DNA of 7,261 nucleotides from Lachnospiraceae bacterium (GTDB taxonomy: Bacteria; Bacillota; Clostridia; Lachnospirales; Lachnospiraceae): NCBI GenBank assembly GCA_900770225.1, contig CAAGJU010000377.1, positions 1 through 7,261 on the forward strand, in the 5' to 3' direction. Below, piece after piece: positions 6,442 through 7,261 of the stretch. The notes under the pieces are model-generated. The model saw only the letters and a program-made list of their open reading frames with translations, had not been told where the DNA came from and did no database searches. The translations under genes were made by a program, and so were the position numbers. The first letter of the stretch is position 1; each line of letters opens with the position of its first letter.

Positions 6442-6960
6442 CTATGACGCTAATACAGGCCAATAATACTTTTTGAAGGTTGCGGATACCTCCTTCAAAG
6501 CTACAGACGATAAAGTGCCATCAGCATCATATGAAAAGTCCATCTCATAAATGCCCGGGCTAACTGCATTATTAACAGTTAAGACATCCTTGAATGCAAG
6601 ATTGCTATTCGCAATATACTTTCTCATTGCGGTTGCATCCTTTTTGCTCTCAATCTGTACAAAAGCATCAATGATCACCTTATTGTCCTTCTGATAGGTG
6701 ACAAAAATATGATGTCTGTCGTTGACCCAATAGTTATCCTTCGAATAGCTGCCTACTGGATGATCGAGATCCATATACTCAGTTTGTACTTCTGCATATA
6801 CATTCCGTAAATTTGCCAATGTGGTAGCGTCCCTTGCTTTTTCCAGCTGCTTGCTGAAGATCGGAATGCTGATAGCCACAAGCACAGCAATGATGGCGAC
6901 CACAATTAATAATTCCGCAAGTGTGAATCCTTTTCTTCTATTACCTTTTCTGTGATTCAT
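6442..6960 (-). CDS. type IV prepilin-like protein (pilin/pseudopilin)
   Basis: Secreted filament subunit of 172 aa. It has a short basic leader (MNHRKGNRRKG, 11 residues), a prepilin peptidase site between Gly11 and Phe12, and the class III signature FTLAE with Glu at mature position 5. The hydrophobic helix (about residues 14-34) continues amphipathically into FSKQLEKARDATTLANLRN. The remainder (about 60-172) should be the variable globular head; it matches no function I recognise. The ATG at 6958-6960 is chosen because the SD-like AGAGGGGG lies seven bases upstream and a basic leader follows; the frame further upstream is promoter sequence. No pilus ATPase, prepilin peptidase or platform gene is in the window, so the subunit must use machinery encoded elsewhere. 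Such orphan pilins are common in Clostridia and may serve adhesion, DNA uptake or secretion. The gene is clearly AT-richer than hsdR. Confidence 0.88.
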   Translation of the reverse strand: MNHRKGNRRKGFTLAELLIVVAIIAVLVAISIPIFSKQLEKARDATTLANLRNVYAEVQTEYMDLDHPVGSYSKDNYWVNDRHHIFVTYQKDNKVIIDAFVQIESKKDATAMRKYIANSNLAFKDVLTVNNAVSPGIYEMDFSYDADGTLSSVALKEVSATFKKYYWPVLAS

Positions 6961-6994
6961 GTGTGGCCCCCTCTTTGGTACTACTGATGAAACA

Positions 6995-7023
6995 ACCATA
7001 CTTCCTGAAAGGTATTCGGTCAA
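6995..7023 (-). promoter_or_regulatory. candidate promoter of the pilin gene
   Basis: The minus strand shows TTGACC (7023-7018, one mismatch in -35), a 17-bp spacer and TATGGT (7000-6995, two mismatches in -10). Transcription would begin near 6988, giving a leader of about 30 nt that includes the SD. The -10 is poor, so an activator may be needed; repeated 8-mers further upstream are candidates for its sites. Confidence 0.4.
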
Positions 7024-7060
7024 CGAAATCAGTGTAGAAAAATAACTTATTGTGCAATCA

Positions 7061-7151
7061 TTACGCGCACAGATTCATAAATCCGTGGAAAACAGGTTAT
7101 TTACGCGCAAATGTGCGGGTTAGCACAGAGGGTATGGACAGACGCGCGTAA
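7061..7151. repeat. three copies of TTACGCGC upstream of the pilin promoter
   Basis: The 8-mer TTACGCGC occurs at 7061-7068 and 7101-7108 on the plus strand and at 7144-7151 on the minus strand. The first two share a ninth base (A), and start-to-start spacing is 40 and 43 bp, about four helical turns. The copies lie 38-128 bp upstream of the predicted pilin -35. Between the second and third lies a small inverted repeat TGTGC-N6-GCACA (7112-7127). The arrangement suggests binding sites for a regulator, but which one is unknown. Confidence 0.55.
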
Positions 7152-7207
7152 TAGCTTATGATATGAAGAAACCCTCCAGATTGCTCCGGAGGGCATGTAA
7201 GCTATTA
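7149..7207. repeat. nested inverted repeat with 10-bp outer arms
   Basis: TAATAGCTTA (7149-7158) and TAAGCTATTA (7198-7207) are perfect inverted arms 39 bp apart. They enclose a second inverted pair, CCCTCC/GGAGGG (7172-7177 and 7188-7193), and a possible 3-bp ATG/CAT helix between them. As RNA on either strand this could fold into one long interrupted hairpin. It might be a structured terminator, a small non-coding RNA or the remnant of a miniature mobile element; I cannot tell which. Confidence 0.6.
7172..7193 (-). terminator. probable leftward terminator of a gene beyond the right edge
   Basis: On the minus strand CCCTCC-N10-GGAGGG, with an inner AG/CT pair possible, is followed by TTTCTTC. 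This fits a rho-independent terminator for a leftward gene entering from the right. On the plus strand no T-tract follows. Two minus-strand frames run from the edge to stops at 7233-7235 and 7229-7231, so a 3' coding end of a few codons is possible, but it cannot be assigned. The rest of 7024-7261 contains no gene. Confidence 0.5.
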
Positions 7208-7261
7208 ATTTGATTATTCAGTATTTAGTTATTTACTTTTCAACTGATTCAAACTTCGGAG

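Noticed and set aside
6961..7023. A 21-residue N-terminal extension of the pilin from a TTG at 7021-7023.
   Set aside because: It starts in the -35 hexamer and would put a long extra stretch before the basic leader. The ATG at 6958-6960 has a good SD.

Overview
The window looks like a chromosomal or island segment of a low-to-mid GC Firmicute, most likely a gut Clostridia/Lachnospiraceae-type bacterium. This is inferred from the LexA-type repressor architecture, the leader and helix of the pilin gene, the SD-rich start sites and the codon style; no taxonomic marker gene is present. All convincing genes are on the minus strand and read from right to left.

Right to left, the layout is as follows. 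(1) 7024-7261 is an AT-rich non-coding region. It holds a nested inverted repeat, a probable leftward terminator for a gene lying beyond the right edge, and three copies of the 8-mer TTACGCGC upstream of the next gene. (2) 6442-6960 encodes an orphan type IV prepilin-like protein. (3) 6245-6441 is a short intergenic stretch with a probable extended -10 promoter for the following operon. (4) 3917-6244 is hsdR, 2263-3795 is hsdM and 899-2266 is hsdS, a complete three-subunit type I restriction-modification operon in R-M-S order. hsdM and hsdS overlap by 4 bp. hsdR and hsdM are separated by an unusual 12-bp tandem repeat array. (5) 804-946 carries an out-of-frame coding-like tail directly behind hsdS, suggesting a frameshift at its 3' end. 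(6) 713-790 holds a hairpin that fits both a terminator for the hsd operon and the 17-bp spacer of a near-consensus promoter, followed by a perfect 16-bp palindrome. (7) 107-712 encodes a LexA/S24-family self-cleaving repressor, and a ribosome-binding site plus ATG at the left edge suggests that another gene follows it.

Functionally, HsdS (two target-recognition domains) would direct HsdM to methylate adenines at a bipartite target, and HsdR (nuclease plus helicase motor) would cleave unmodified invading DNA. The LexA-like repressor next door has its own strong promoter and operator-like palindrome and could couple a local operon to DNA damage. Whether it also affects the hsd genes is not shown by the sequence.

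The points most worth a second look are the hsdR-hsdM repeat array, which forms an unbroken chain of touching stop and start codons from hsdR to hsdM, the apparent hsdS frameshift, and the combined promoter/terminator/operator upstream of the repressor. I see no CRISPR array, tRNA, rRNA or insertion sequence.
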